64,000 nucleotides of DNA from Eucalyptus grandis (Eukaryota; Streptophyta; Magnoliopsida; Myrtales; Myrtaceae). Below, piece after piece: positions 47,985 through 59,700 of the stretch (the first letter of the stretch is position 1; every line of letters starts with the position of its first letter). The stretch is taken from positions 4,588,001-4,652,000 of the forward strand of contig NC_052616.1 in NCBI RefSeq assembly GCF_016545825.1, written 5' to 3'. The translations under genes were made by a program, and so were the position numbers. Under the pieces are notes generated by a model. That model saw nothing but the letters and a program-made list of their open reading frames with translations. It did not search any database and was not told the DNA's origin.

Positions 47985-48690
47985 GGCGTGACACGTCCCA
48001 AGAAGCTTCACTATCTCATCGGTTATTATCTTCCAATTAAACGCATGTAGAATCATATAACATCAACACCCAATCAACAAACCACAAAAGGGTAACAAGG
48101 AAAAACACATACACAAATATATGTCTTATTTATATGCTTCATTAGATCAAATTGTTTAATTTACAAGCGCGTTGTTAGGTCAATTTAATACACTTCCGAA
48201 AAGGATAGCAGAGGGGGTTAATCTTAGCACTCTATGAGGGCAACCATCAAAAATGGTTTCCATCGAAAGGCCACCTCCTCATGGCTTGGGTTCAGGATTG
48301 TAATCCGGATCGGAGTCAAGGTCCTCCACGGCTTTGTTGGGAGGGTTCATCACTAAACCATCAAGGCCACCGGGTGGACTATCAAAACCACGAAGGGGTC
48401 CAAAGACCCCCTCATCAACCCACATGAACCACTCCTTGAAAAGATGGGGTACCGGATATCCTACATCCTCATCAACCTAGACCGTCGTGGTGTGCCTCCG
48501 ATACCCGATGTTGATACCACATCCTTTATATCAAGGATCACCATCTCCATTTGCACCGGTAAACCATGACGAGTTGGGGGCTGACTCATACTCATGAGCC
48601 TAAAAAAGGTGAAATAATAACAAATGAGTTGAAAACTTAATAAGTACCTAAATCTCGTGTGGGTGGATGTCTTGTTTCGAAAACTTATGA
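47985..48690 (-). mobile_element. TG..CA element, outer copy, left part (interrupted)
   Basis: Begins near TGACACGTCCCAAGAAGC and aligns phrase by phrase with 48760-49440: a 'cacatacacaaatatatgtct' region, GGTTTCCATC, CTCATGGCTTGGG, the reading frame below, AACAAATGAGTTGAAAACTT, GGTGGATGTC. It is cut at 48690 by a second member of the same family. The continuation appears after 51102 (AACTCAACGCC, TTTGCCTTAACTATGAATATGAAAG), matching the inserted copy's own downstream text (TTTGCATTAACTATGCAAATGAAAG). The right end of this copy is unresolved. Confidence 0.65.
48279..48596 (-). pseudogene. element-borne reading frame of unknown function, outer copy
   Basis: The minus frame begins MSMSQPPTRHGLPVQMEM, then VILDIKDVVSTSGIG. 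After a frameshift it continues VDEDVGYPVPHLFKEWFMW, VDEGVFGPLRGFDSPPGG, DGLVMNPPNKAVEDLD and SDPDYNPEPKP before the stop. The inserted relative at 49.0-49.3 kb has the corresponding MS start, GLP..ME..V.LDIKD, VDE.(M/V)GY.VPHL and PLRGFD. I do not recognise the domain. About 110 codons if restored; currently broken. Confidence 0.6.
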
Positions 48691-51107
48691 TGTCACACCC
48701 CAGACCTTCCCTCACCATAGAAATGCGACATCCGCCATAGGATTAATTTGCGAGTCCTAGGAGGCATCTCCATCCCATGATTTTTATCTTTCCATTAAGC
48801 ATATGCGAAAGCATGCAATTCAACACTCAAATAACAACGACAATGGATAGCAAGGAAAACACACATATACTATACAACTTATATATGCTTCATTAATATA
48901 TTGGAACATTGTAATTACAAGCCCACTTCTTTAGGGCCATTTCGATCATCTTCCCACAAAAAGATATATAAAGGCGGCTAGCAAAAATGGTTCCCATCAA
49001 AAGCTGGTATCCTCATGATTCGGGCTTAGGCTTGAGTTGTAATTAGGGTCAAATGGGGTCATCCATGGCACCACGAAGAGGGGGCACCACCGATTCATTA
49101 GCATCACCGGACAGACCATCGAACCCACGAAGAGGACTGTAGAAGTTCTTGTAGAGCCAAGCGAAGTAGGTTGCATAGAGATGGGGAACCAAGTACCCCA
49201 TACCTTCATCTACCCACATTGTCATGGTGTGGCACTAGAAAAGGATGTCGATGGTAGCATCCTTTATGTCAAGCACCATAACCTCCATATATATAGGAAG
49301 ACCAAAACAAAAAGACAAGAGACTCATACCTATTGACTTGAAAAAGTCAAACAACAACAAATAAGTTGAAAATTCAATAAGTAAATAACCTAAACCTCAT
49401 ATAGGTGGATGCCTCACATCGGAAATTTACGAATACTTGATCACAAGATGTCGATGGCAAATTAATAGCAAAGCTTGTACTTTGCATTAACTATGCAAAT
49501 GAAAGGGGATTCTCAGTGACTTAGACTACTATTTCTATCAGCAACCTACGGAACGTCACATACCCATAACAATCCTACACGTGCCAATTAATGACATTAA
49601 AAATTTACACGTGCTTCACAAGTTATAATTAATAGCATAAAAAATTCACACATGTCATACAACGACCTCACAGATATTACCATGGCTCTCCCTCCTCAAA
49701 TAATTAATCACATGAGGTTACATTATCTAGGATAGCTCTAACAACACAAAAATCGAACCTAAATCCGAGTTATGTAACACAACGGCCTAGTCAATGCTTA
49801 GGAAATCAACTTACAAAAAAACCAAGACATGGGTTACACGAATGGTGGGAGAATGGCGACATGAGAGCAGTGGCTCGGGATGGTGGGTGATGTCAAGCGG
49901 TGAGATAGCATTAGGACGTCAATAGTACGGTGGCTACAATGGTGGTGAGGCGGTAGTGGCAGTGAGGCGGCACGACAAGCTGGCTGAGAGAGAGGGAGAG
50001 AAAGAGAGGGAGAGGGGTGAGTGAGAAGGAGAGAGGAGAGGGGGGTTGTTTGCCAAGTGGGAAAAGAGAGAGGGAGAGAGAGAAATGAGGAAAACTAAGA
50101 GGAAAGAAGAATATTTAAGAGAAAATAATAGAGGAGAGAGAAATGGGAGGCCTATCTTGTATTAATTGCATATCTCAATTATTTTCCTTAGCCTATAATG
50201 CCTTCTTGGTTTCAAAAGCAAGAAGAAATCTCATCCATTCATTTACTCAAGCTTGCCCATCAAGTTTCCAAAGCCAATTAATGCTTCTAGTTGCAAGAGA
50301 ACTAATCTAGTTGCAAGAACTAAGCTTGTTGTTCCTTCTTGTTCTCTCCAAAGTGGTACCTATACCCTTCTATAAGGGCCACTTGATTTTGGTCTCACTC
50401 AATTTAATCTCAAGAAGTAAAATTGGTATCATCTCTAGGGCTACTAAAGTCTATATCTTAAATTTAACACATTTCTCCAATTAATACACTAATGGACTCA
50501 TTAATATCATTTCAATTGGACAAGAATGTCTTGATAATATTTATAATCGATATCTGTAATCGAACTGAGGTTTGTGGCTAAGTTCCAATCAAAAATGGCT
50601 TTAACACAACCTATGCAAATTTGACATTGATAGAGTTCGTGCAGCCAGACTCAAACTGAGTTCGACACCTGTTCAGGGTTTATGTGTGACTTTTATTTAA
50701 GCCTGGTCGGTCCATGAATGATCCTCGGTTATCATGTAATCGAGTTAGATAGATTGACTTACCTTAAATTCACGGTCGTTTGAAATCGAATTAGGGTCAT
50801 TCACGAATGGTATATTAATCATGTATAGTCACCCACGATTGGTATATACTTGAGTTGAATCAACCTATACCTATCCATTGATTGACTCATGATGGCATAT
50901 GATCATCCACAACAATTCTTATGGTTGAAGGGTCCTGTTCATGGTCGACTGCTTCGGTCCATCACAACCCTGATTTTGAGTTGCCTTGCCCTTAATAAGC
51001 TAATTGGCTCATGATCAATCCTTGGGGTCGACTTACAGCCTATCCTCGATCCTTAGTCCATTTCTCGTGGTCTAGATAAGGGTCTGAATCGAGGATGTCA
51101 CATACGA
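48686..51107 (-). mobile_element. TG..CA element, inner copy inserted into its own family
   Basis: Body 48691-51102 (2412 bp) begins TGTCACACCCCAGACC and ends GAATCGAGGATGTCACA. The flanks TATGA and TACGA differ at one of five positions. With minus as sense, it starts TGTGACATCC and ends GGGGTGTGACA, classic LTR edges of plant Gypsy-type elements. No gag, pol or duplicated ends were seen, so it is a LARD-type element or a very large solo LTR. It contains a GA-rich tract (49985-50130) and one broken reading frame (49020-49335). Confidence 0.75.
49020..49335 (-). pseudogene. element-borne reading frame of unknown function, inner copy
   Basis: The minus frame begins MSLLSFCFGLPIYMEVMV, then LDIKDATIDILF and a TAG. 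It resumes in the same frame as CHTMTMWVDEGMGYLVPHLY, ATYFAWLYKNFYSPLRGFDG and LSGDANESVVPPLRG before decaying. It sits about 330 bp from the element's sense 3' end, like its relative in the outer copy. Function unknown. Confidence 0.6.
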
Positions 51108-52040
51108 ACTCAACGCCCACTTGTCGATGATAGGCAAAACCCTTATTTTGCCTTAACTATGAATATGAAAGAAAGTCTTTAACTGCCTAAATATCCACCC
51201 TATCAACGAGCTATACTCATAAAAATTCTAAACATGCCAATTAATAACTTCAACAAAGTACACATGCTTCTTAAGTCCCAAATAATAACTTCACACGTAG
51301 CCTATAAAATTTCCACGTGTCAAATATTAGCTTCTAAAATATTACCATGACCTTTGAGTCTCAAATAATGACTTCCAAAATATTTATGTGCCTCTCACGT
51401 CACGAATAACGACAATTATATCATGCACATTCCTTCCAAGTCACTAGTAACTCGATGACCTCATCGTGATAATCGATATGATATAACCCTAGCTTGAGGA
51501 TTGGCGGGATCATTTGAAGTGCGCGATATTGGCGGAGCACCCTTGAAGAGTAATACGACATTAAACCCATCAATCCCATGAGAGGGAGTGAGTCGTCAAC
51601 TCCACTAACAAGGTGCATTGCGGGACTCCCAAGCCACCGAATATGCCATTGGATTAAGCTAGGGGTGAGGTTTTTGAGGAAATGAAACCATATAGAGAAA
51701 GACCATGATGGAAAGAATCATTTCTTTGGCAAAATCTAAGAATAAGATGATGATATTTCGTGACATCAACAATCTTCATTTCCGGCACTTCAATATAAAC
51801 TATCATACATTTATACATTCTTACACCACCTGCAAAATAAAAGATTTACAAACACGCCTCCCCTTATAACTCCCACCTACAAGACCATTTAACATGAAGT
51901 TAGCGACTAACATGATTTTCCACGTGACTTTGACATGTAGGCGATCCTACACAAGACATGTTAGTTAAACATGACAACCATTTTAAAATGGCTTCAAGTC
52001 CTCTTAATCTAGTAATCAGTTCCCAGCGGAGTTGCTAAGC
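51103..52040 (-). other. probable continuation of the outer TG..CA element
   Basis: Non-coding. The first 100 bp fit the outer copy. Repeated 'ataacttcaca' and 'cacgtgtcaaat' phrases resemble 49555-49690 of the inner copy (AACAATCCTACACGTGCC, TCACACATGTC). Confidence 0.5.
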
Positions 52041-55000
52041 CTGTCGTGACCCGATCTCGCTACCCTCGATTCCCCTCACGAGGAGAGGAAAAGGGAAAAA
52101 GGTTAGATTTATGGGTACTTGACCATGAAAGTTCCCTCACGGTTCTCAATCACAGGGATGTTATCACCTCATCCCCCGGATGAACCTCTTGTGAGTTCCT
52201 TTTAAAAGGTCATCAGTTCTCCCAAACTAGGAGTGTTGCGACTCGTACCCACACAGGCGACACACCTCGAGAGAGGAGGTTGGGTATAAATATCGGATTT
52301 AAGGGTATCTTTATCATGGTAGCCCTCTCTCTGGTACTCCTTCCTAAGGATGTCGTCACTTCATTTATAAGGAATTTTCCACATGCAGGTATGCTAAACC
52401 ATGATGAGTCCTATCGAGACTCGTACCCCACACGACAGGTTCATTTATACATTCTAATTGTTTAGAACAACCTAAAAATAAGATGAGAGTCGTCACTGGC
52501 CTCGTTTTTTGGGGGTTGGCTAGAAATCCAATCAAGGGTTGAGAGTGTTCTCTCGATTTTTGCGCAACTAGATATTTAGGTCCAGGAACTTGGGTTGCGC
52601 CAATATTTCTATTAGTGCCTTTTCGATACCTAAATAATATGTTGTTTTACCTAACGCGTCCATGCATTTCTTCTTACATTTTCAAGATTGTTAGTCCTAA
52701 ACTAAGTGCTCATGCGTGGTTGGTTGTTTTCATGCTAATCTATTTCTAAAGAAAATGAAAAGAAAAAACTCAATTGAATTGAAAATTGCGAGACATAAAG
52801 TAACAATCAAGAAAAATGGTACAGAATTGAAAAGGATAAAAGAAAAAGAGAACCCATAACTTGTCGGATTTTTATACAGACGATGAGAACCCGAGATATA
52901 TGTCGGGATGAATGGTACAAAATCATAATCGGAATAGACATCAACCTTCACCGTCTTCATGTCATCTCCATCTTCAGAGTCCTAATCTATATCTAGTCTG
53001 AGAGATATATAACTAGGTACATACAATGAAAATAAATAGGCATACATGTCGAAACAATCAAAAGCACAATATTGTACTAAAATCAATTTTTCGAAAGAAA
53101 TTCAATGCAAAAAGAATATTTAGGCCTTGGGGTTGGCCTTTGTAGTTCATGCGCAGGTCCCTCTAAAATATCTACCCAATTCATTTTATGATTTACAGCC
53201 ATTATTGACCAATTGTATTCTCGTGGCCAATAACACTTATAAGTCTCATAACGAAGCGATATATGTGATCTCAAGGTTTTCCCTTGATATCATGCATCGA
53301 CTATATCATACATCTAGAAGTCACATGCATTGTAGGAATTAAACATGCATGCAGGTCTTTTAGACATTGTTTCTCAACCAATCAAGCAAAAAAGTGAATT
53401 GTTGGTGGGTCATTTATTACTAAGGGCATGCACCAATCACAAACACATGCACTTCTAAATGAATGACGTAATTGTATGCATAGGGGGTGCATATGATGTT
53501 TTAAAGACATCATTCGAAATCATCCACGAAAATTTTTGAGACAAAGTAATGTCTTGACTATGAAAAGGCATTCAATTGACAAGGCTAGCCCAAGGCTCCA
53601 TAAATGCACTCACAAACATCGCAGGCATTTTGAATGCAATTTAAGCTGTGACTTTCACAATGTCAAATCAAGATTTAAGAAAATTTTGAAAATATTTCAG
53701 ATTAAGAAATATCTAGGTTATGAAATACATTCAATTACCAATGGTAGCTAGGGGCTCGCATAAATGTACTCACAAACATCACATGCATTTTAAATATGAT
53801 CCAAACCACGACTCTTACTTAAACCAAATAGATCCTTGGAAAGGAATTTGTAAATGGTTTTACTAAACATCATATATACCAAAGTATTTTTAAATTTAAT
53901 TTGAAAAGAAGACTAGTTGAAAATCATTTAGCATTGAATATCGAGGTGTTTAAAAGCAACTTTCATGAAGATGGAATGACCTAAGATCATGCACAAACTA
54001 ACCTAGGAATTTTATCAAAACGATCATAGTCCAGCTCATGTTAGGAAATTTTAGAACAAGCATGTAAAGACAGCAAAATTGGGCAATGCTTAATGACAAT
54101 TTGGCAATAAAAAAATTCCCTAATTGTGCAACAGAATAACAAACAACTTTCATGAAGAAAGTTTTCCTAAACGAGTTACACATGATTTTACAAAAATCAG
54201 ATAACAAGTAACATCATGTCAGAAAATTGTCAAAACAACAGGATATTTAGTCATTTTTATAAATATTTTTCCTATCAAAATAGGTCTAAAAATAACCATA
54301 TTTTCACACAATATAGCCAACATGTTAATAAACAAGTTTCATTCAGAGGTCAAGTGCAAAATCTTTATAGAAAAATAGAACAAAAATATCAAAAGTCTGT
54401 TCAAATAGGGGTTAGAATATGGGTTTGAATTTGATCCCATGTCCAAATTCTGATCTAGTTTTGAAAAAAAAATATAAAGTGGTCCAAATGATGAGCAATC
54501 TGCGTGAAATTAGTGGCATTGGAAACCTCTAAGTGTGTCTTACAACTTTCATAGAAGGGCTTGAGTACAAACTAGGTCAATTTGACGCTCTAAGATGGAG
54601 ATCTCTAAGAGTGCGCACATCAATAGCTAAAAATCATAACACTAACAAGCATTAATAACTCTCAAAATAATTCAAGTAATGCACAAATGATATGAAAAAA
54701 AATTGCATGCAACTTAAAATTGGATGCGACAAACAATTTAGGTGATCATCTAATCCTAAGTCGGCATGAGAAAATGTCATATAATTCGATAACAATACGA
54801 AATGACTCAAGATTCACGAGGGAATGCTTGAGCATTTCTAGGTGAATATACACTTTTGTGGCATAAATTTAACGTGCAAAATAACACTAAAATGTAATGA
54901 CGTGAACATGTAGTCAAACATTATAACCTGTAATTTAAGTGTCAATAAGGCATTGTTGCAAGATTTGGTCTCTAAAAGACCTAAATAAGCATGGCAAAGT

Positions 55001-58000
55001 GCATATATGGTAAGGTTCCATTCTAATCTCAACATCACAAAGCGAGCATGATTTTGATCATCTCAAGACTTGCAAAAATCTAACGAAAAATCTCACATAC
55101 AAAAATGTGATGAGGAATATTTTTTGTTAAGAGTCCAAGTCCTAAATGAAATCACATGAGTCATGGAAAAAATGATAAAACATACATGGATATCTAAGTT
55201 ACATGTTACTATAGCACATTTTCACATTAACTCATGCAATTGACATATTAGATAACATCAACACTTTGTAAATCATGCATCAATTGAACATATACAATAT
55301 TTATTTCATCTTTCATGAAGATTTAAGATCAAACAAACTCATTTATGGACTCAATTTCATCAAATCACAATTCAGAATAGTGTAGGGCTGACTGTGCTAT
55401 GTTCAGATCTAGGTGATCGCAACCTAGTTAAACACATCCATTTTTTGTTTTTTAAAGATTACAAGACATTCTCCACATAAGTACGAGCAACTTTCATGAA
55501 GGAAATTTCCTCCATAATCAATATAGAGATCAATACAAAAATGACAATCATAAATCAACATAGGGCGGATCGACCTAGGCTCAAATTTGAATGGTTTTGA
55601 CCTAGTTAATCATGTATAAATATTCCGAAAAAAAATATAAAACATTTTCATGACAATAAAAAACAACTTTCAAGAAGGAAAGTTCCTCCAGAAGTCAACA
55701 CAAAAAATTACAAAAATATAGAAAAGACAGAAGGTGCAATAGGAACATAATTGAAAACTAACCTAAACTATTGTGGAATTGCTCATCTTTGGAGGTGTTT
55801 TTCGAAGGCCAAATGACATCTGATTGGAGCATGTGACCTATCAAATTCAAAGCTTATGACGTGTATTATCAAAGTCTAGAAAGACTCAAACTCAAATAAG
55901 TTCGTTTAGACCTTGTTTTGGCCAAAACAATAAGTCAGTTCAAGGCAAGTTTAAGGCCAAATCAAGTCAAACATTCAAGTTCATCATTCAAGAACAATCA
56001 ATTACAACAAATCATCATCCAAATCCTATAATCCAACATCTAACATAGTATATTATCCTAAAATTAAACCTTAGTCTCGGCCAGTTAATCCAGCCTCGCT
56101 TCATGAGGTTCGAGACTAAGATCATTACATTTTACGCGTTTTTGTTGATTTTGCTTGCAATCGATCGAAGTTTTCACTAAAACTTCGATCAAACCTCTAC
56201 ACATTAGATTTGAACAACAAAGATCAACTTCGAACTGGTTGGACCACCGGCTTGATCACGAACAAAACCGATCCAAACTTGGACTGGTTCCTTAAGCACC
56301 AAGGAGAAACAAGGTCGTTGAGGTTGCTCTGGCATCCAGCTTCCTTGATCTCAACCACACCTTGGTCGAGGATGAGCTCAAGACTAGATTGGCTCAAATC
56401 CGGTGGCTATGAAGTCATCGTTGGCTATCGATCCTCAAAAACACAACCAGTCCAAGAATGGATCGGTTCAACTATGGCTCGAGATTTCCTCAATTTGAAC
56501 AACTCCAATCGGTGTAGAAACGTTTCATAGTCACTTGAGGAAGGTTTGACAAGGAGAAATGATCGCCGATGAAGATGGATTGTTGCCGGTAGTGGTTAAC
56601 TGATGGCGATCTAGTCGCCGGAAGAGGAAATCGACCAGACCAAAAGAGAATGAGAGGAATGAGTCTTTTGGCACCAAAATAGAGAGAGGAGAGCGAAAGA
56701 GATCTAGAGAGAGAAGATTAATTTCATGCAAATGAACACCCCCTCCAGAATGAAGGGAAAATTGGACTTATATAGTGTCCCAAGTTATGTAATTTCATAT
56801 GTCGGTTCAATCCAATGGTCGAAATTTCGATCCAACGATTAAAATTTGATTTCGAAGGTTGGATTATGATCTTGAGGTGTCGGGTAATCTATCCAATGGG
56901 TTTGATTTGCCAAAAACCCTAGCCAAAATTGAGAATTGCGTCAAAATATTTAATTAGGGGTTAATTTGCAATTTGATGAGATTCAAGAGTCAATCCGTAA
57001 AATTTCAAGAAATTGAAGGTGCATAAGTGAAATTGACATCTAAAGGATCTCGGAACTGGATGCCGAAGATCAGGAACCAGCTGACAAGGGGCTAAACAAG
57101 CCATCCTCGTTAGCAGTCGGTCAGACTGGTCAAATCGGTTTGGTTCGGTTTGGCCGTTTTAGACCAATTCTTGACTGGTTTGGTCCGGTTTTGGCCATTT
57201 TGCTCATTTATGACCCCTGCGAGTTCAAAATTTATGCAATTTGGTCCCTAAGGACCAATATTGAAAAGGAAATTTATCCTATTTAAGAAGAAATTGGCTG
57301 ATTAAGATTCAATTAAGCTAATCAAACCTTCTTCATGTGATCTAGAGTCCTTTATTGACATAATTGAATAATTATCATGAAAAACAATGAGTCAAAATTA
57401 TGGGTGCTTTGAATTGGGCTTAAAGGGCTAAAATGGTCAAATTTGCAATTTTATGGGCAAAATTACAAATTAACTAAAATTGAATTCAATTAATGTCACA
57501 ATTGCCCTATCTAATGAACTACCTATGTGTTAGATTAGTTATTGTGTCCGAATTGGCCTTGAATTGAAGCGCTTGAGCTTATGTTAAAAATAGATTTAGG
57601 CTTAATATCCAAATTAAACCTAGACTTATGAAATTAAACCATAACCATGAATAGGTTAATTTGAATTTTGACAATTGAAGTTTAATTGCTTCACTTTCTT
57701 ATGGTCGGGAGGATGAAATCCTTCAAATTAATAAGTTCTTGTGTGAATTTCTCAAAATCGATTTCAAATTTGGACTCATCTTAAGGAAATGAGTGAGAAA
57801 TAATCGTCCGTTCACATATTATGAAGGATCGATTTTGGTCCATTAATTAGGGCTCAAAACGGCAATTCACATTTTGACCTGGCAATTCGCAAAATTAAAT
57901 ACACAAGTGAATTTGAAATAGTCCCTAAACCGAATATCGAAGATGGAACTACACCTAATTATGACTAAAATAAAAGCAATTTTATTTTTTGGTCGATTTA

Positions 58001-58770
58001 AATCCTAAAATAGAAAAATTCAGAAAACAAGGTTCTTAATCGAATTTTGTGAAATTTTCAACATAAGAATCAAATTGACATTAAAAGAAATGTTTTTGTG
58101 CATTTTTATTTTTTCCAATTTTTTTTTTGTGACTTCACTTTTTCCAAGAATAGCCAGTCCAGGGAACCAAGCCCTCATGAATCGCAAAAAAGGCCTTATA
58201 CCAAAGACGAGATTGCACAACTTCAACGCACATCGCTGCCCATTAAAGGTATGGACTCACTCAATCCATTGAGAAAGCCCACTAAAATCAGACTCTAAGA
58301 ACAAATGCATGGGAGGAAAATCCTTGATCAAGCCCAGATTAGAGGAAGACAAAGAGTTCAGGTCAGTTAAAGTTTGACCAAAAGTCAACTATTTAGTTGA
58401 TGTTTCCTAAAATATTGATTTTTTGGTCGAATCTTTGAATTTTTGAGAAATTAATTTGACAAATGTGAGATTAAGGCTATATGGCATCTTTTTGGATAAA
58501 AAACCAAAATTTGACCCAATGTTGACTTTTGGTTAAAGAGTTGACCAAAAAAATCAACTCGAAAGTCAATAGTTTGACTTTTCAGGTTTTCTTGAAAATG
58601 AACTATAAATTGCTTAAAAATAATAATGCAAAAGAAAGAAATGAAAAACGTCACTTTTTGGTTGAAAAATAGGACTCTGTCGCGATCAGAAACTCAAATC
58701 TCGATTTGTTTACCTTTTAATAACACATCGACTAAAAATCAGGTCTTAACAATTACAAAATTTGGTGTGA
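52041..58770. other. AT-rich non-coding retroelement-like region
   Basis: 6.7 kb without a recognisable protein domain. 52047 onward (TGTCGTGACCCGATCTCGC) and 52488 onward (GAGTCGTCACTGGCCTCG, TTTTGGGGGTTGG) have the style of conserved segments of large non-coding plant LTR derivatives. A related phrase, CTGTCGCGATCAGAAACTC, lies near 58677. Two 'gggctcacataaatgcactcacaaacatc'-type repeats occur at about 53590-53630 and 53750-53790. 57110-57200 is rich in GGTTTGGTTCGG. LTR borders were not resolved. Confidence 0.45.
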
Positions 58771-58777
58771 AGTAGGG

Positions 58778-59020
58778 GAAGCCTTAATTATCTTTTGCGA
58801 TAACCAAAGTGCAATCCAGTTGATCAAGAACACGATGTATCACGAGAGAACAAAACATATCAACATATGGTATCAATTTGTATGTGATGAGGTTGCTAAG
58901 GGTATGGTTATGATGAAAAAAGTATCTACAATGGATAATCCAATAGATATGTTGGCCAAATTAGTTCCTTTGATCAAGTTCAAACATTGCTTGGACTTGA
59001 TTTGCATTTTCGTCATTTGA
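58778..59020 (+). pseudogene. C-terminal end of a Ty1-copia polyprotein (RNase H region)
   Basis: Frame EALIIFCDNQSAIQLIKNTM, then YHERTKHINIWYQFVCDEVA, KGMVMMKKVSTMDNPIDMLA and a Lys/His-rich end. This is the conserved tail of copia polyproteins: the CDNQSAI block holds an RNase H active-site Asp, followed by the H.RTKHI block and the 'NP.DMLTK' block. Only about 80 codons remain, ending at a natural-looking TGA; everything upstream is missing. Confidence 0.92.
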
Positions 59021-59700
59021 GTTACTTAGGTTGAGTTGATTGGCGTTTTCACATTTGAGTTGCTTAGGTGGAGTTGGTGGCGGTTCATCCCTTATTTTCT
59101 ACACTAAGTACGCTCGTGTAGGCTTAGTGGTGTGCATTATTGATTTTGTTGTTTTAGGGGGTGGCCTTGTGTGGTCGCTTTTCATGGTGAAGGAGTGAGG
59201 TCTCATGGTGTTTGGCATAATGCACTTTTGGAGATTTGAAGCTAAGATGGAGATTTATTGAGTCTTGACTTTCAAATTAGAATATAATAGTATTTTAGAC
59301 TATGCTCCTTTATTTTAGAAATTTTTTAAGGGAGACTGTAAAAGGAATGCATGTAATAACACATCTCCAACCCTAACCTCTATATTATTTCCTATTTTGT
59401 TTTTTCTTATCTTCTTGTTAGATATTTGGATCTTTGTGGCTCACTGTGGCATCCTAAAATTTCATAACGATCTCTAAATGCACTACAACCCATGAATAGG
59501 TGATGGAAGTGCCATTGGACTATATTATAGTCATTAGACCAAGGGATTACAATTAAACAAGGCTGAGCATTGAATGGACTATTGCTTTGTTTGAAATGTA
59601 TCATATGCTCTTGAGAGCGAGATTGTACTATAAGATGGGTTGATAAGAAATTTTTGGCTGTGTACTCTACGAACCGAACTATCCTTGTGTATTGTTGTAA
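59021..59700 (+). mobile_element. copia 3' untranslated region and probable start of the 3' LTR
   Basis: Follows the polyprotein stop. The purine-rich AAGCTAAGATGGAGAT (59239-59254) is a plausible polypurine tract, so the 3' LTR would begin around 59255 (TTATTGAGTCTTGAC). The LTR end was not identified; TGTTGTAATATTTAGG near 59692 is one candidate region. Confidence 0.5.
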
